From Methanovulcanius yangii (GTDB taxonomy: Archaea; Halobacteriota; Methanomicrobia; Methanomicrobiales; Methanomicrobiaceae), in assembly GCF_018687785.1 (NCBI RefSeq), contig NZ_LTBL01000001.1:859780-923779 (forward strand): a DNA stretch of 64,000 nt. Direction: 5' to 3'. Position 1 is the stretch's first letter. Every line of letters starts with the position of its first letter. Shown one piece after another: positions 16,526 to 25,393 of the stretch. The notes under the pieces were generated by a model. The model saw nothing but the letters and a program-made list of their open reading frames with translations, made no database searches and had not been told where the DNA came from. A program made the position numbers and the translations under genes.

Positions 16526-17700
16526 CCTGTATCCTCGAACTGACAGATATTACCTACCGGTATCCAAACGGACCGGCAGCGCTGGACAAGGTCTCCCTGC
16601 GACTGATGCAGGGCGAAAAAATCGCTCTCGTCGGACCAAACGGAGCGGGAAAGTCGACGCTCCTGCGTATGCTCAACGGAATGCTCAGACCCGATTCCGG
16701 GACCGTCCGGTTTCAGGGAGAACCGGTTTCCTACACGCGCAAAGACCTGAAGACCCTGAGAAGGAAAGTCGGGTTTGTATTCCAGAACCCGGACCACCAG
16801 ATCATCGCTCCCACCGTATTTCAGGACGTGGCATTCGGGCCGGCAAATCTGGACTATACACCGGAGGAAATGAAACGTGCCGTCGATACCGCCCTATCGT
16901 ATGTAGGCCTTTCAGCATTCGGGAGACGTCCGCCCCACCAGCTCTCCGGGGGGGAGAAGAAGAAAGTGGCCATGGCAGGCGTGCTTGCAATGGATCCCGA
17001 TATGCTCGTATTCGATGAACCCACGAGTGCCCTTGACCCGGAAAGCGCCCGCAGCATCATGGATCTGCTGGATGAGCTCCATCAAGCGGGCAAGAGCATC
17101 ATCATTTCAACCCATGATGTCGAACTCGCCTATACCTGGGCCGACCGGATCATCATCATGCACGATGGGAGGATACTGATCGCGAGCAGGCCGGAGGAAG
17201 CATTTTCCGACAAGGGATTGCTGGCGGAGGCTCAATTGTCACAACCCCTTCTCATCGAGCTCTATGAGGCGCTCTGCGAGCTGGAGATGGTGCCGTCGAC
17301 GAACATGCCCCATTCGGTCCTCGATGTCGTGGCAATGCTTGACACGGACCATCGGCGACCCCGCGGCAGTACTCCCAGAGGATTCATTGTCCTAGCAGAT
17401 GCCGGCGGTCCTGATACTGAACGGGTGAAACAAACCATAAATGATGAAACGGTAGCGATTGTCGGGGGGATGGGCACTGTTGCAAAGAACATGGCCGCCA
17501 GGTGGGGGATATCCCTCACCTACACCCACGGGGTCATTGACAAATGCCTTCTGAAAGCAATTTCAGGACACAACAGCCTCATTCTCACAAACGGAGGAAT
17601 GATGACCAGAGTTGTCGACCGTGTTGAAGAATTCAATGCAGAAAGTGGGGATTGTGTTGAAGTCGTCCACTTCGATGATTATCTGCACATCAGACAATAA
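16522..17700 (+). CDS. cbiO: Cobalt ECF transporter ATPase CbiO with unusual C-terminal domain
   Basis: 392 residues. The first ~270 are a standard ABC ATPase: Walker A GPNGAGKST (residues 38-46), Q-loop in VFQNPDHQ, signature LSGGEKKK, Walker B MLVFDEPTSALDP, H-loop STHD. CbiO drives cobalt uptake with CbiMNQ. The last ~115 residues, after a basic linker (RRPRGSTPRG), form an extra alpha/beta domain with two Gly-rich turns (VGGMGTVAKN and LTNGGMMTR). CbiO is usually about 280 residues, so this is an added domain of unknown function. It might sense a ligand; no family could be assigned. Confidence 0.93.
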   Translation: MTCILELTDITYRYPNGPAALDKVSLRLMQGEKIALVGPNGAGKSTLLRMLNGMLRPDSGTVRFQGEPVSYTRKDLKTLRRKVGFVFQNPDHQIIAPTVFQDVAFGPANLDYTPEEMKRAVDTALSYVGLSAFGRRPPHQLSGGEKKKVAMAGVLAMDPDMLVFDEPTSALDPESARSIMDLLDELHQAGKSIIISTHDVELAYTWADRIIIMHDGRILIASRPEEAFSDKGLLAEAQLSQPLLIELYEALCELEMVPSTNMPHSVLDVVAMLDTDHRRPRGSTPRGFIVLADAGGPDTERVKQTINDETVAIVGGMGTVAKNMAARWGISLTYTHGVIDKCLLKAISGHNSLILTNGGMMTRVVDRVEEFNAESGDCVEVVHFDDYLHIRQ

Positions 17701-17763
17701 TGCGTCATTTGCATTGTTCGCATTCCCACTCACAGTACCACACAACCCAACATCATACCATTC

Positions 17764-17769
17764 TTTTTT
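17764..17769 (+). terminator. T-rich terminator after cbiMNQO
   Basis: TTCTTTTTTC at 17761-17770, about 60 bases after the cbiO stop in the convergent gap between cbiO and cbiE. It fits an archaeal oligo-T terminator. A matching T5 run on the minus strand (17829-17833) follows cbiE. Confidence 0.5.
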
Positions 17770-17843
17770 CAAATTGCATTCCGGGATTGGTCCGACCTGC
17801 TCTTGTATCGAGGTCGATTCTTCGAATGATGTAAAAACAGGTG

Positions 17844-18425
17844 CTAAAAATTTCCGACCATGAGCACGAAGAGGCCGGAAACGGGAACGGGCGGCGCATC
17901 CGTATCACCAATGGCAATTCTCTCGTCCGGATACCCCAGGCGTTCACCGACGGCAATCCGGCATGTGATATCACCCTCCTGTAGTCGCTGTGCAAGGGCG
18001 GGAACCTCAAAGCCGGGGTCTGCGATGACAAACGCAGTCTTCCCCCGGCGGAGTTCATCCTTGATCTCCGCGAGGGCCTTTTCATGGTCGGTCGCATGCG
18101 CGTTGACGATCACCGTCTTCGTCATGGGGATCTGCAGTTTCCCACAGACGTACTGGTAGGAGGAGATGCCGGAGATGACATCTCCCCCCAGATACCCGAG
18201 CCCCGCGAGCATGGGATCGCCCGTCGAGAGGAGGACCGCATGCTCCGGCAGTTCCCAGAGTGCCGCATAGTCCGTGATGATGCGGACGACACATCCGCTG
18301 CCGATGTGCGGTGCCGCCCGTTCTATGGCGCTCTGCGAGCCATAGATCAGCGCCGCATCGCGGATGACGGCGATCGCCCTCTCGGTCAGCATGCCCGGCC
18401 CGCAGCCGACACCGACGACCTTCAT
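17844..18425 (-). CDS. cbiE: Cobalt-precorrin-7 C5-methyltransferase
   Basis: 193 residues starting MKVVGVGCGPG, the SAM-binding GxGxGxG-like loop of precorrin methylases, with GDPMLAGLGYL near residue 70. CbiE methylates C5 of cobalt-precorrin-7 in the anaerobic B12 pathway; CbiT, encoded at the other end of this run, does the C15 methylation and decarboxylation. ATG 18425 overlaps the cbiD stop (ATGA). The frame upstream of this Met is not protein-like. It is last in the cbiTLFGHCDE run. Confidence 0.9.
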   Translation of the reverse strand: MKVVGVGCGPGMLTERAIAVIRDAALIYGSQSAIERAAPHIGSGCVVRIITDYAALWELPEHAVLLSTGDPMLAGLGYLGGDVISGISSYQYVCGKLQIPMTKTVIVNAHATDHEKALAEIKDELRRGKTAFVIADPGFEVPALAQRLQEGDITCRIAVGERLGYPDERIAIGDTDAPPVPVSGLFVLMVGNF

Positions 18426-19431
18426 CGTGAGTCCCCCTGCACATGTCCCTCGCGGTCGATGATGACCACCCGCATGGCAGGCATTCGCCGTGTATAGTCG
18501 GCAAGACTCTGTTCCAGAATATGGGGCCATTTCTCTGACATGGTTAACTCCTCCACCGTTGCGTACCCGGTGCCATCGAGGATTCCGGGATTGATATACT
18601 TCAAAATAAGCGCAGGAAGGCCGCAGAGGATAGCAGCCCCTCCCGCCGCCTCGATGCCCCGTTCCATGAATTTGCCCACCAGCACCACCTCATGGGCAGG
18701 AAAGAGCATCCGTGCATAGCGAAGGCCCACCCGCCCGGTGGTCAGCACCGGCAGGTCCGCTCCTCGGATGCGCTCGAAAACGTCCTCCGACAGGTGGTCG
18801 TCCCAAGGCTCGACGAGCCCGGTCGACCCGAGAACGGAGATCCCTCCCTCGACCCCTACCTTCGGGTTGAGCGTCTGTTCTCCGATGGCGGCGCCGTCCG
18901 GGATGGTGAGGGCGACCGTCACCCCCGGCAGGTGCAGGTCGCGTGCCGCCTCCTCCACCGCCCCCCTGATCGTCGCCCATGACGGGGGGCTGATCGCGGC
19001 GTCGCCGATATCATACCGCGCCGTCCTTCGCACGAACCGACCGATGCCTTCGCCCGGATGCACCTCGATGCCGGATGCCGTCTCCGTCGCCTCCGCACAG
19101 AAGAGGAGATTCGCCGTGATATCATCCGTATAGTCGCCGGCATACTTGCGTGCCGACCCGCACCCGTCCCCCCCACAGCCTCGACCTCGCACCGGAGACC
19201 GCAGGGGAGCGTGAGGAACACCGACGACACCGGCCCCCGCAGGGAGTGCACCGCCGCCATGCAGGCGGCAGCTGCGGTCGTCCCGGTGGTAAACCCCCTC
19301 CGAAGGACGGTGCCGTCCGAGGTGAGAACGGCAAGACCGGCTGTGACCTGCTGCCGGGCATCCGCATCCGTGCATGCCCTCACCCACGCGTCGGGATATT
19401 CGTACCCGGTGACGGGATCGCGTATGCTCAT
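18422..19431 (-). CDS. cbiD: Cobalt-precorrin-5B C1-methyltransferase, interrupted by one frameshift
   Basis: The N-terminal part is read from ATG 19431 and contains the CbiD signature RRGFTTGTTAAAA. The rest (KYAGDYTDDIT onward, to the TGA at 18422) is in a different frame. The switch falls at or near a run of seven G on the coding strand (19168-19174): one extra G would join both parts into a ~336-residue CbiD, the family's normal size. CbiD methylates C1 of cobalt-precorrin-5B. The cause may be a homopolymer sequencing error or a true mutation; the pathway needs this step, so an error or programmed slippage is plausible. It starts three bases after the cbiC stop. Confidence 0.85.
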
Positions 19432-19434
19432 GAT

Positions 19435-20067
19435 CTACTGTTGGGTCTCGATGTACATGGTGATGATCTCGTTCATGGCGGCGACCGCGGGCGGCGTCCC
19501 GCCGCGTGTCCCCACATTGGAGATGGACGAAACGTCCTTCGTGCGCAGGAGCTCCTTTGACTCCTTCGCATTGACGAACCCGACGGGGGTGCCGATGACG
19601 AGAGCCGGGCGGACGCCGTCATCCACCATCCTGCATACCGCAAGAAGCGCCGACGGCGCATTGCCGATGACGATGATCGCGCCTTCTACCGTCTCCCGCA
19701 GTGCCTCAAACCCAGCCGAGGCCCGGGTAATCCCATGTTCGCGTGAGATCTCCGCACCGTAATCGAGTGCACAGAGCACTTCGGAATGGTGCTCCGTTTT
19801 CCGGACCCCGGTCTGGACCATCCTGATATCCGTGATGACGGGCGCTCCTGCGGCAAGGGCGGCAAGCCCCGCCGCGATCGGCCCGTTTTTGAATGCCATC
19901 AGGTCGGCCATGACAAAATCCCCGACCGAAATGGCACATCGCTGGCGGATCCGGTCCTCGGGCGTGTCGTCACCGACCACCTGTCGGGCAAGCGTCCGGC
20001 TCGTCATGGATATGCTGTAGCCCTCCTTGGTGTCCGCGCCCGGATCAATATACGTATTTTCGGTCAT
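19435..20067 (-). CDS. cbiC: Cobalt-precorrin-8 methylmutase
   Basis: 210 residues with the hallmark segments of CbiC/CobH: ITDIRMVQTGV, the catalytic-His region RKTEHHSEV, IGNAPSAL and VIGTPVGFVNA. It moves the methyl group from C11 to C12 to make cobyrinate. The start at 20067 overlaps the cbiH end by 23 bases, so the genes are translationally coupled. Confidence 0.94.
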   Translation of the reverse strand: MTENTYIDPGADTKEGYSISMTSRTLARQVVGDDTPEDRIRQRCAISVGDFVMADLMAFKNGPIAAGLAALAAGAPVITDIRMVQTGVRKTEHHSEVLCALDYGAEISREHGITRASAGFEALRETVEGAIIVIGNAPSALLAVCRMVDDGVRPALVIGTPVGFVNAKESKELLRTKDVSSISNVGTRGGTPPAVAAMNEIITMYIETQQ

Positions 20068-20821
20068 AACCCCTCGGCGTAATCATCATCTTGCGGTCCC
20101 CGGCGGTCCCTATCCGGGACTCCTCTCCACCGATGATCACGATGGAGCGCATATCGACGTAGCTGTCATCCGCAAAGAGCGACTCCAGGGTGAAGAACCG
20201 GGCCTCCTGATCGTCCCGGAAGGCGTTTTTGATCACTGTCACCGGCACCTCACCATCCCGGTAGCGGAGCGCCACCGCGAGGGCCTGGGCGAGGTTGTCC
20301 GGCCGCCCCCTGCTCTTCGGATTGTAGACCGCGACCGGCACTCCCATCCGGAATGCACAGTCCATCCGGTGTTCAATCACCTCCCACGGCGTAAGGAGGT
20401 CCGAGAGCGAGAGCGTGACATAGTCCCCGGAGAGGGGCGAGCCGACAATGGAGGCTGCAGCGGTTGCGGCCGTGACCCCCGGCACCACCTCCCAGTCGAT
20501 GGTGGCCCCGTCATGCTCGAGCACTTCGAGGACGATGCCTGCCATCCCGTAGACCCCCGGATCGCCGCCGCTCACCATGCAGACGGTCTTCTCCCTCGCA
20601 AGCGCAACGCACCTTCGTGCCCGTTCCACCTCCTTGCCCATCGAACTTGTTATGACCTCCTTATCCTCCTTCAGGTCCCCGATCAGGCGGAGATAAAAGT
20701 CATTCCCAATGATGATCTCCGATTGGCGGATGGCGTCCTTCGCCCGGCCCGTACACTGGTCATTACTCCCGGGGCCGATGCCCACGATGAAGAGTTTTCC
20801 TCTGTTATCTGATGACGGCAA
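20045..20821 (-). CDS. cbiH: Cobalt-precorrin-3 C17-methyltransferase
   Basis: 258 residues with the precorrin methylase fold: LFIVGIGPGS at the start, VSGGDPGVYGMA near residue 85, VVPGVTAATAAAS near 114, YNPKSRGRP near 167. CbiH methylates C17 and contracts the ring. It overlaps cbiG by 17 bases and cbiC by 23. Confidence 0.93.
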   Translation of the reverse strand: MPSSDNRGKLFIVGIGPGSNDQCTGRAKDAIRQSEIIIGNDFYLRLIGDLKEDKEVITSSMGKEVERARRCVALAREKTVCMVSGGDPGVYGMAGIVLEVLEHDGATIDWEVVPGVTAATAAASIVGSPLSGDYVTLSLSDLLTPWEVIEHRMDCAFRMGVPVAVYNPKSRGRPDNLAQALAVALRYRDGEVPVTVIKNAFRDDQEARFFTLESLFADDSYVDMRSIVIIGGEESRIGTAGDRKMMITPRGYDRKYVY

Positions 20822-21680
20822 CCGTCACTCCTCCGTATGTCTGTTTCTTCATAATGACCTCCTTTCTCTTCGAGAGGGCAAGCGCAGCAGGCTCCGCCAC
20901 CCCCGGCAGCCCCAGTTTGTCGCTGGCGCGGGATGGGGAAGGCGGTGTTTCTGCCCGGATGAATGCATCATCCACGAAGATCAGGGTGCCGCCAAGCTCG
21001 CCGACCGCTGCGATGAGGCCCGCTTCATCCTTCTTGACGTTGGCCGTCGCGTATGCGCAAACATCCTCTCCTGCGATCCCCGTGGCGGCGAAGGCTGCCG
21101 TGAACGCATCAATGATTTCTTGCTTCTCCGTCCCCCTCCGGCACCCGACGCCGACGATATAGTCGCCCTTCTTTAGGAGGACGGCAACCCCCGCCGGGGC
21201 GATGGCAATCGCCGGGGGCTCGATCAGGTGGACGGCGACTTCGCCTTCGAGGATGGCCGCGTTGACCGCCCGCGTCGAGTCCTTGTTGATCACCGCAAGA
21301 CCGCGCTCTTCGGCGACACCTTCCACCGACGGCAGCCCCCGGGTCTCGGTTGCCGTCGTGATCACCGGGTGGATCCCCAGCTCTTCGAGGCGTCGTGCCG
21401 CCTCGTTGCCCCCGTGGTGGCCCCCAAGGAGGGGGATGGCATACCGGAAGTCGGGACTTACGACCACGAGGCAGGGATCGGTCCACTTGTCGCGCAGGTG
21501 GGGCGCCGCCGACCGAACGGCGATGCCCGCCGACATGACCGCGATGATCGTCCGGTAGCTCTCGTACGCCCCGGCAAACGCCTCCTTCGAGTAGAGGACA
21601 ACGTCGGCGCCCATTTCATCTGCCAGTTCCTTCGCCCGTGCTGCCGTCGGTTCCAGGGTGATGATGATGGTACCCTTCAT
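20805..21680 (-). CDS. cbiG: Cobalt-precorrin-5A hydrolase
   Basis: 291 residues. N-terminal domain with IAVMSAGIAVRSAAPHL and LGGHHGGNE, and a C-terminal CbiG domain with VGVGCRRGT and FVDDAFIRAETP. It opens the delta-lactone and releases acetaldehyde from cobalt-precorrin-5A. It begins with an ATGA overlap on cbiF. Confidence 0.93.
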   Translation of the reverse strand: MKGTIIITLEPTAARAKELADEMGADVVLYSKEAFAGAYESYRTIIAVMSAGIAVRSAAPHLRDKWTDPCLVVVSPDFRYAIPLLGGHHGGNEAARRLEELGIHPVITTATETRGLPSVEGVAEERGLAVINKDSTRAVNAAILEGEVAVHLIEPPAIAIAPAGVAVLLKKGDYIVGVGCRRGTEKQEIIDAFTAAFAATGIAGEDVCAYATANVKKDEAGLIAAVGELGGTLIFVDDAFIRAETPPSPSRASDKLGLPGVAEPAALALSKRKEVIMKKQTYGGVTVAVIR

Positions 21681-22402
21681 TCGTAGAGGTGTGAATGGGT
21701 GTAGTCCGGCCCCTCAGGGTTCACCACGTCACCGATGATGATGAGTGCGGTCTTCGTGATGCCCGCGGCCCGTGCCTTCCCCGCGATGTCTGCCACCGTC
21801 CCTCGCACCACCATCTCGTCCTGCCACGTCGCATGATAGACGACCGCCGCCGGGGTCTCGGGGGGGCACTGCACCTTTTCAAAGATCTCTTCCATGTGTT
21901 CCGTGCCGAGAAAGATCACCATGGTCTGCCCGAGCCCGGAAAATTCTGCAATCCGGTCCCGGTCCAGGGTCCTTCCCGCCGGGCGGGTGATGATGACCGA
22001 TTCCGACACCCCTTTCAGCGTGTACTGGATGCCCAGGGAGGCGGCCGCCCCAAAAAAGGACGAGACACCCGGCACCCGGACGACCTTGACTCCCGCTTTT
22101 CGCAGGATATCCCCCTGCTCGATAATCGCCCCGTACAGGGCCGGATCTCCCGAGTGCAGGCGCACGACGGCCTTCCCGTCCCGTGCCGCCGCAATCATGA
22201 TCTCCGTCATCTCGGCGAGGTGCATGCCCCACGAATCGTATTTTTCCGCCGCGGGGCAGGCCGCGACCAGCTCCGGGTTCACGAGAGACCCGGCGTAGAC
22301 GAGGACGTCGGCCCTGTCGAGGAGCTCCTTTCCTTTTACCGTGATGAGGCCCGGATCCCCGCATCCGGCCCCGACGATGTATACTGTTGGCATTTCCTTC
22401 AC
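21677..22402 (-). CDS. cbiF: Cobalt-precorrin-4 C11-methyltransferase
   Basis: 241 residues beginning VYIVGAGCGDPGLITVKG, with LHSGDPALYGA near residue 82 and PGVSSFFGAAASLG near 112. These are the SAM-binding and substrate motifs of the CbiF/CobM methylase. It methylates C11 of cobalt-precorrin-4. ATGA overlaps at both ends with cbiL and cbiG. Confidence 0.94.
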   Translation of the reverse strand: MKEMPTVYIVGAGCGDPGLITVKGKELLDRADVLVYAGSLVNPELVAACPAAEKYDSWGMHLAEMTEIMIAAARDGKAVVRLHSGDPALYGAIIEQGDILRKAGVKVVRVPGVSSFFGAAASLGIQYTLKGVSESVIITRPAGRTLDRDRIAEFSGLGQTMVIFLGTEHMEEIFEKVQCPPETPAAVVYHATWQDEMVVRGTVADIAGKARAAGITKTALIIIGDVVNPEGPDYTHSHLYE

Positions 22403-23007
22403 TTCCCTGCGTAGAGGATACTGAAGTAGGCGCTCTCTTCCGGGAGGTCGTCGGTGCCGTAGATCCTCTGGCCGTCCATGTACATTCTCTCGGCGAGGAG
22501 GAACGTCGAATACCCTGATTTCCTCAGTTCATCCGCAACCTCCTGTGGCCGTCTCACCTTCATTCGGATCTGTGCGGTCAGTTCTGACCCGTCGGTGATC
22601 ACAATGCCCCCCGAAAGGGCGGTCCCGGTGGCGGAGGCAAAGGCGGTAATCGAGCTGACCCCGGGTATGGAGTGATACTCGATCTCCGGATATACCTCAT
22701 CCAGAACTGCACAGAGCCTTCCAAATGTGCCATAAAAATTCGGGTCGCCGAGAATGCAGAAGACCGCAAGGCCGTCCCGGGCAACAGGGGCGATGGTGCG
22801 GGCATTCTCTTCGATGCACCGTTTAATGTAGTCCTCGTCCGCCGTCATAGGAAAGGAGAGAACGACCGGGTCCGTCCGGTACGGTGCGATGATGTCACGG
22901 GCTACTTTTCCCGGCACGAATACCCGGTCCGCAGCCTTGATCAGATTTACTGCCTTTACGGTCAAAAGTTCGGGATCTCCGGGGCCGATGCCAACCGCGA
23001 CGAGCAT
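22399..23007 (-). CDS. cbiL: Cobalt-precorrin-2 C20-methyltransferase
   Basis: 202 residues with AVGIGPGDPELLTVKAV at the start, CILGDPNFYGTF near residue 86 and IPGVSSITAFASATG near 118. It catalyses the first ring methylation after cobalt-precorrin-2. The start abuts the cbiT stop directly and the end overlaps cbiF. Confidence 0.93.
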   Translation of the reverse strand: MLVAVGIGPGDPELLTVKAVNLIKAADRVFVPGKVARDIIAPYRTDPVVLSFPMTADEDYIKRCIEENARTIAPVARDGLAVFCILGDPNFYGTFGRLCAVLDEVYPEIEYHSIPGVSSITAFASATGTALSGGIVITDGSELTAQIRMKVRRPQEVADELRKSGYSTFLLAERMYMDGQRIYGTDDLPEESAYFSILYAGK

Positions 23008-23535
23008 CTACCGTTTCACCTCGCCTACGATGACGAAGACCGGATGAATCGGGGTAAACATCATATCCCCCGCCAATTCATGGGAGCGTGACACCTGCAC
23101 ATGGAGTGCTTCTGCAAAGATGCCGAGCTCCTTCATCGTTCCGACCGCCCGACCAACGGTGTCCAGAAGAACAGCATTCACCACGATTCTTCCCCGCACC
23201 TTTTCAGCCAGTTGCGAAAGGACAGCCTCTATGTTCCCCGAGCCACCGACGAAGGCGCAGTCCAGTGCATCGATATCATCCAGCACTTCTGCCGCATCTC
23301 CATGGATGAGAGCGATGTTCTCCCTGCCGGCTTTGTCTATCTCGCTGCGGGCATACTCGACCGCCTCCGTTCGCCGGTCGATGGCATAGATGCGACTGCA
23401 CCTTCCGGATGCCTGAATGGCAATCTTTCCCGTGCCGCATCCGATATCGGCCATGACATCCCCATCCCGAATCCCGAGTTTGAAAAGAGACACGGCCATG
23501 ATCTCGTCCTGTGTTGGTCCGCCCTTGAGCCCCAT
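23008..23535 (-). CDS. cbiT: Cobalt-precorrin-6B C15-methyltransferase (decarboxylating)
   Basis: 175 residues, a Rossmann SAM methyltransferase with MGLKGGPTQDEI at the N terminus (typical for CbiT) and ADIGCGTGKIAI as motif I. It methylates C15 and decarboxylates the C12 acetate. It is the first gene of the eight-gene run, and the TATA box 18-25 bases upstream implies a leaderless mRNA. Confidence 0.93.
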   Translation of the reverse strand: MGLKGGPTQDEIMAVSLFKLGIRDGDVMADIGCGTGKIAIQASGRCSRIYAIDRRTEAVEYARSEIDKAGRENIALIHGDAAEVLDDIDALDCAFVGGSGNIEAVLSQLAEKVRGRIVVNAVLLDTVGRAVGTMKELGIFAEALHVQVSRSHELAGDMMFTPIHPVFVIVGEVKR

Positions 23536-23855
23536 AATCTAAACATTAGTTGATTTATATCAAATAAAATGATGTTCATTCGATCGGGATGAACGACCCG
23601 CACCTGCGGGTAATGACGACGGTACGAACCCATGCGCTGATTTCCATAAGCCGGTGGGAAATGGATCTCATTCATGGACGTCCGCCATTCCGGGTACGAC
23701 AGCATGGCAGGATAAAAAAGAACACGGTACCAAGGGAGGATCTCTCCCGCGTCCGGCAGCAGGTTCCCGGGAGGCCTGTTCAGGTATGCGACCGTCGCTT
23801 CGGTGGAGAACGGTCTGATCTCCTGCCGGATGACACCCGGCCACAAATCCGCCTC
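23536..23855. other. Intergenic region between cbiT and cbiA
   Basis: 320 bases. The part next to cbiT is AT-rich and holds its promoter. The rest contains open frames on both strands (for example on the minus strand running into cbiT), but none shows a recognisable protein or a ribosome-binding site. cbiA, transcribed towards this region, would end its transcript here; I see no clear T-run for it. Confidence 0.5.
23553..23560 (-). promoter_or_regulatory. TATA box of the cbiTLFGHCDE operon
   Basis: Minus strand ATATAAAT, centred about 22 bases before the cbiT ATG, so the message is probably leaderless. It lies inside the imperfect dyad TTGATATAAATCAA, with TTGA/TCAA arms; this differs from the cbiM palindrome, where the arms are TCAA/TTGA. 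Confidence 0.55.
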
Positions 23856-25181
23856 TCATGCCCGGTGGACGCGGCGTATCGTCTCCACGAGTCCCGATGC
23901 CTGGCGGTCGGTGAAGTAGGCGTGGGTATACCCTGCAAGGACATTGTTCAGGTGGATGCCGTCCTTTCCATCTTCAATACCACTGCCGCGCTCTAGTTCG
24001 AGGGCATAGCGCACGTCCGGGGCGACATTGAGTCTGGTATAGTGGAATTCATGCCCCCTGTACGTCGTTCCTGCGGGAAAGAGACAGTCATGCGCCGTGC
24101 ACCTTGCGTCCACATATCCGAGTGCCTGAAACCGTCCCATCTTCACCGTCTCCGCCGGGATGACCCCGCACATCCGCGTCCGGGTGCCGTCCATCTCGAT
24201 GCTCTCCGTCAGGTAGGTAAGCCCGCCGCATTCCGCATAGATGGGCATCCCTGCATCCGCAGCCCGCGTGACCGCATCCCTGCAGGGCGCCTGTTCCAGT
24301 TCGGCCGTATGAAGTTCGGGATATCCACCGCCGAAGTACAGGGCATCCACCTCGGGCAGGCGATCGGTGAGAGGGCTGAAGAAGACGAGTTCGGCACCCT
24401 GCCTTCGCAACCGCTCGAAGTTGTCGGCATAATAGAAGTTGAATGCCGCATCGTAGGCAACCCCGATGCTGATGGAATCCCCGACAGACCCGCTTTCAGC
24501 GGCCGGTCGCCGTCCCGACACCCTGCTTGCTCCAATGGCCAGTATGGCGTCGATATCGCAGTTATCTTCCAAAATATCCCTGAATTCTTCTATCGCACTG
24601 GATTCATGTGCCATCTGGAGGCCGAGGTGCCTGCTCTCGATGCTTCGTTCCCGCTCCCAGGGGACACACCCGAAGGCAGGTTTGACAAGCGATGCCGAAA
24701 TCATCTCTCCATGGCGCGGGCTGCCGACACGGTTGAAGATGACGCCGCCGAGGGTCACCTCAGGGTCGAAGGTGGCAAACCCCTTCACCATCGCATTGAC
24801 ACTGCGGGACGCCCCCTTTGCATCGACGACGAGGATGACCGGACACCCGAGAATCTTCGCTACATGGGCGGTGCTGCCGGTATCTTCCCCCTCAAGGCCG
24901 TCAAAAAGCCCCATGACACCCTCGATCACGGCAATATCGGCACCGGCAGACGCCCGGGCAAAGGTTGCAATGACGCCGTCCTCGCCCATCATGTACGGGT
25001 CGAGGTTGCGCGACCCTCTCCCGCATATCGCCGTATGGTGGGTGGGGTCGATGAAGTCGGGCCCCACCTTGAACGGCTGGACGGTGAGCCCTCGGTTCAC
25101 CAGAGCAGACATCAGTGCTCCGGCAATCGTGGTCTTGCCGCATCCGCTGTGGGTACCGGCGATGATGATGGCAGGAATCAT
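23856..25181 (-). CDS. cbiA: Cobyrinate a,c-diamide synthase CbiA (or the F430 paralogue CfbB)
   Basis: 441 residues. N-terminal ATPase domain with the P-loop AGTHSGCGKTT, EGVMGLFDG and VVDAKGASRS; C-terminal class I glutamine amidotransferase domain with the nucleophile Cys in YAECGGLTYL. It amidates the a and c side chains using glutamine and ATP. Methanogens carry a close paralogue (CfbB) for nickel-sirohydrochlorin in F430 synthesis; the B12 neighbourhood favours CbiA, but sequence alone does not exclude CfbB. Start 25181 (MIPAIIIAGTHSG) matches the family; the longer frame to 25346 adds non-conserved residues. Confidence 0.88.
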   Translation of the reverse strand: MIPAIIIAGTHSGCGKTTIAGALMSALVNRGLTVQPFKVGPDFIDPTHHTAICGRGSRNLDPYMMGEDGVIATFARASAGADIAVIEGVMGLFDGLEGEDTGSTAHVAKILGCPVILVVDAKGASRSVNAMVKGFATFDPEVTLGGVIFNRVGSPRHGEMISASLVKPAFGCVPWERERSIESRHLGLQMAHESSAIEEFRDILEDNCDIDAILAIGASRVSGRRPAAESGSVGDSISIGVAYDAAFNFYYADNFERLRRQGAELVFFSPLTDRLPEVDALYFGGGYPELHTAELEQAPCRDAVTRAADAGMPIYAECGGLTYLTESIEMDGTRTRMCGVIPAETVKMGRFQALGYVDARCTAHDCLFPAGTTYRGHEFHYTRLNVAPDVRYALELERGSGIEDGKDGIHLNNVLAGYTHAYFTDRQASGLVETIRRVHRA

Positions 25182-25393
25182 TGGTATGGAGGTATTGACA
25201 GGAAGGATAATTTGTTTACCGTTCCCGTTTTTGCCGGATGACATCCGGGGAACACGCCGGGGGTGCACGATACAAATACGGAGAAACAGCAAAGGACAGG
25301 GCTCACATGGGTTTTTGGAAAATGTTCGAATGCAATCGGCACCCAAGGGACTAAGGGACGATAATAATCAGGGAACTGTCCGGGATGGGATGA

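Noticed and set aside
23337-23846. A 169-codon minus-strand frame reaching into cbiT.
   Set aside because: More than a third overlaps cbiT in another frame, and the rest shows no known domain or start signal.
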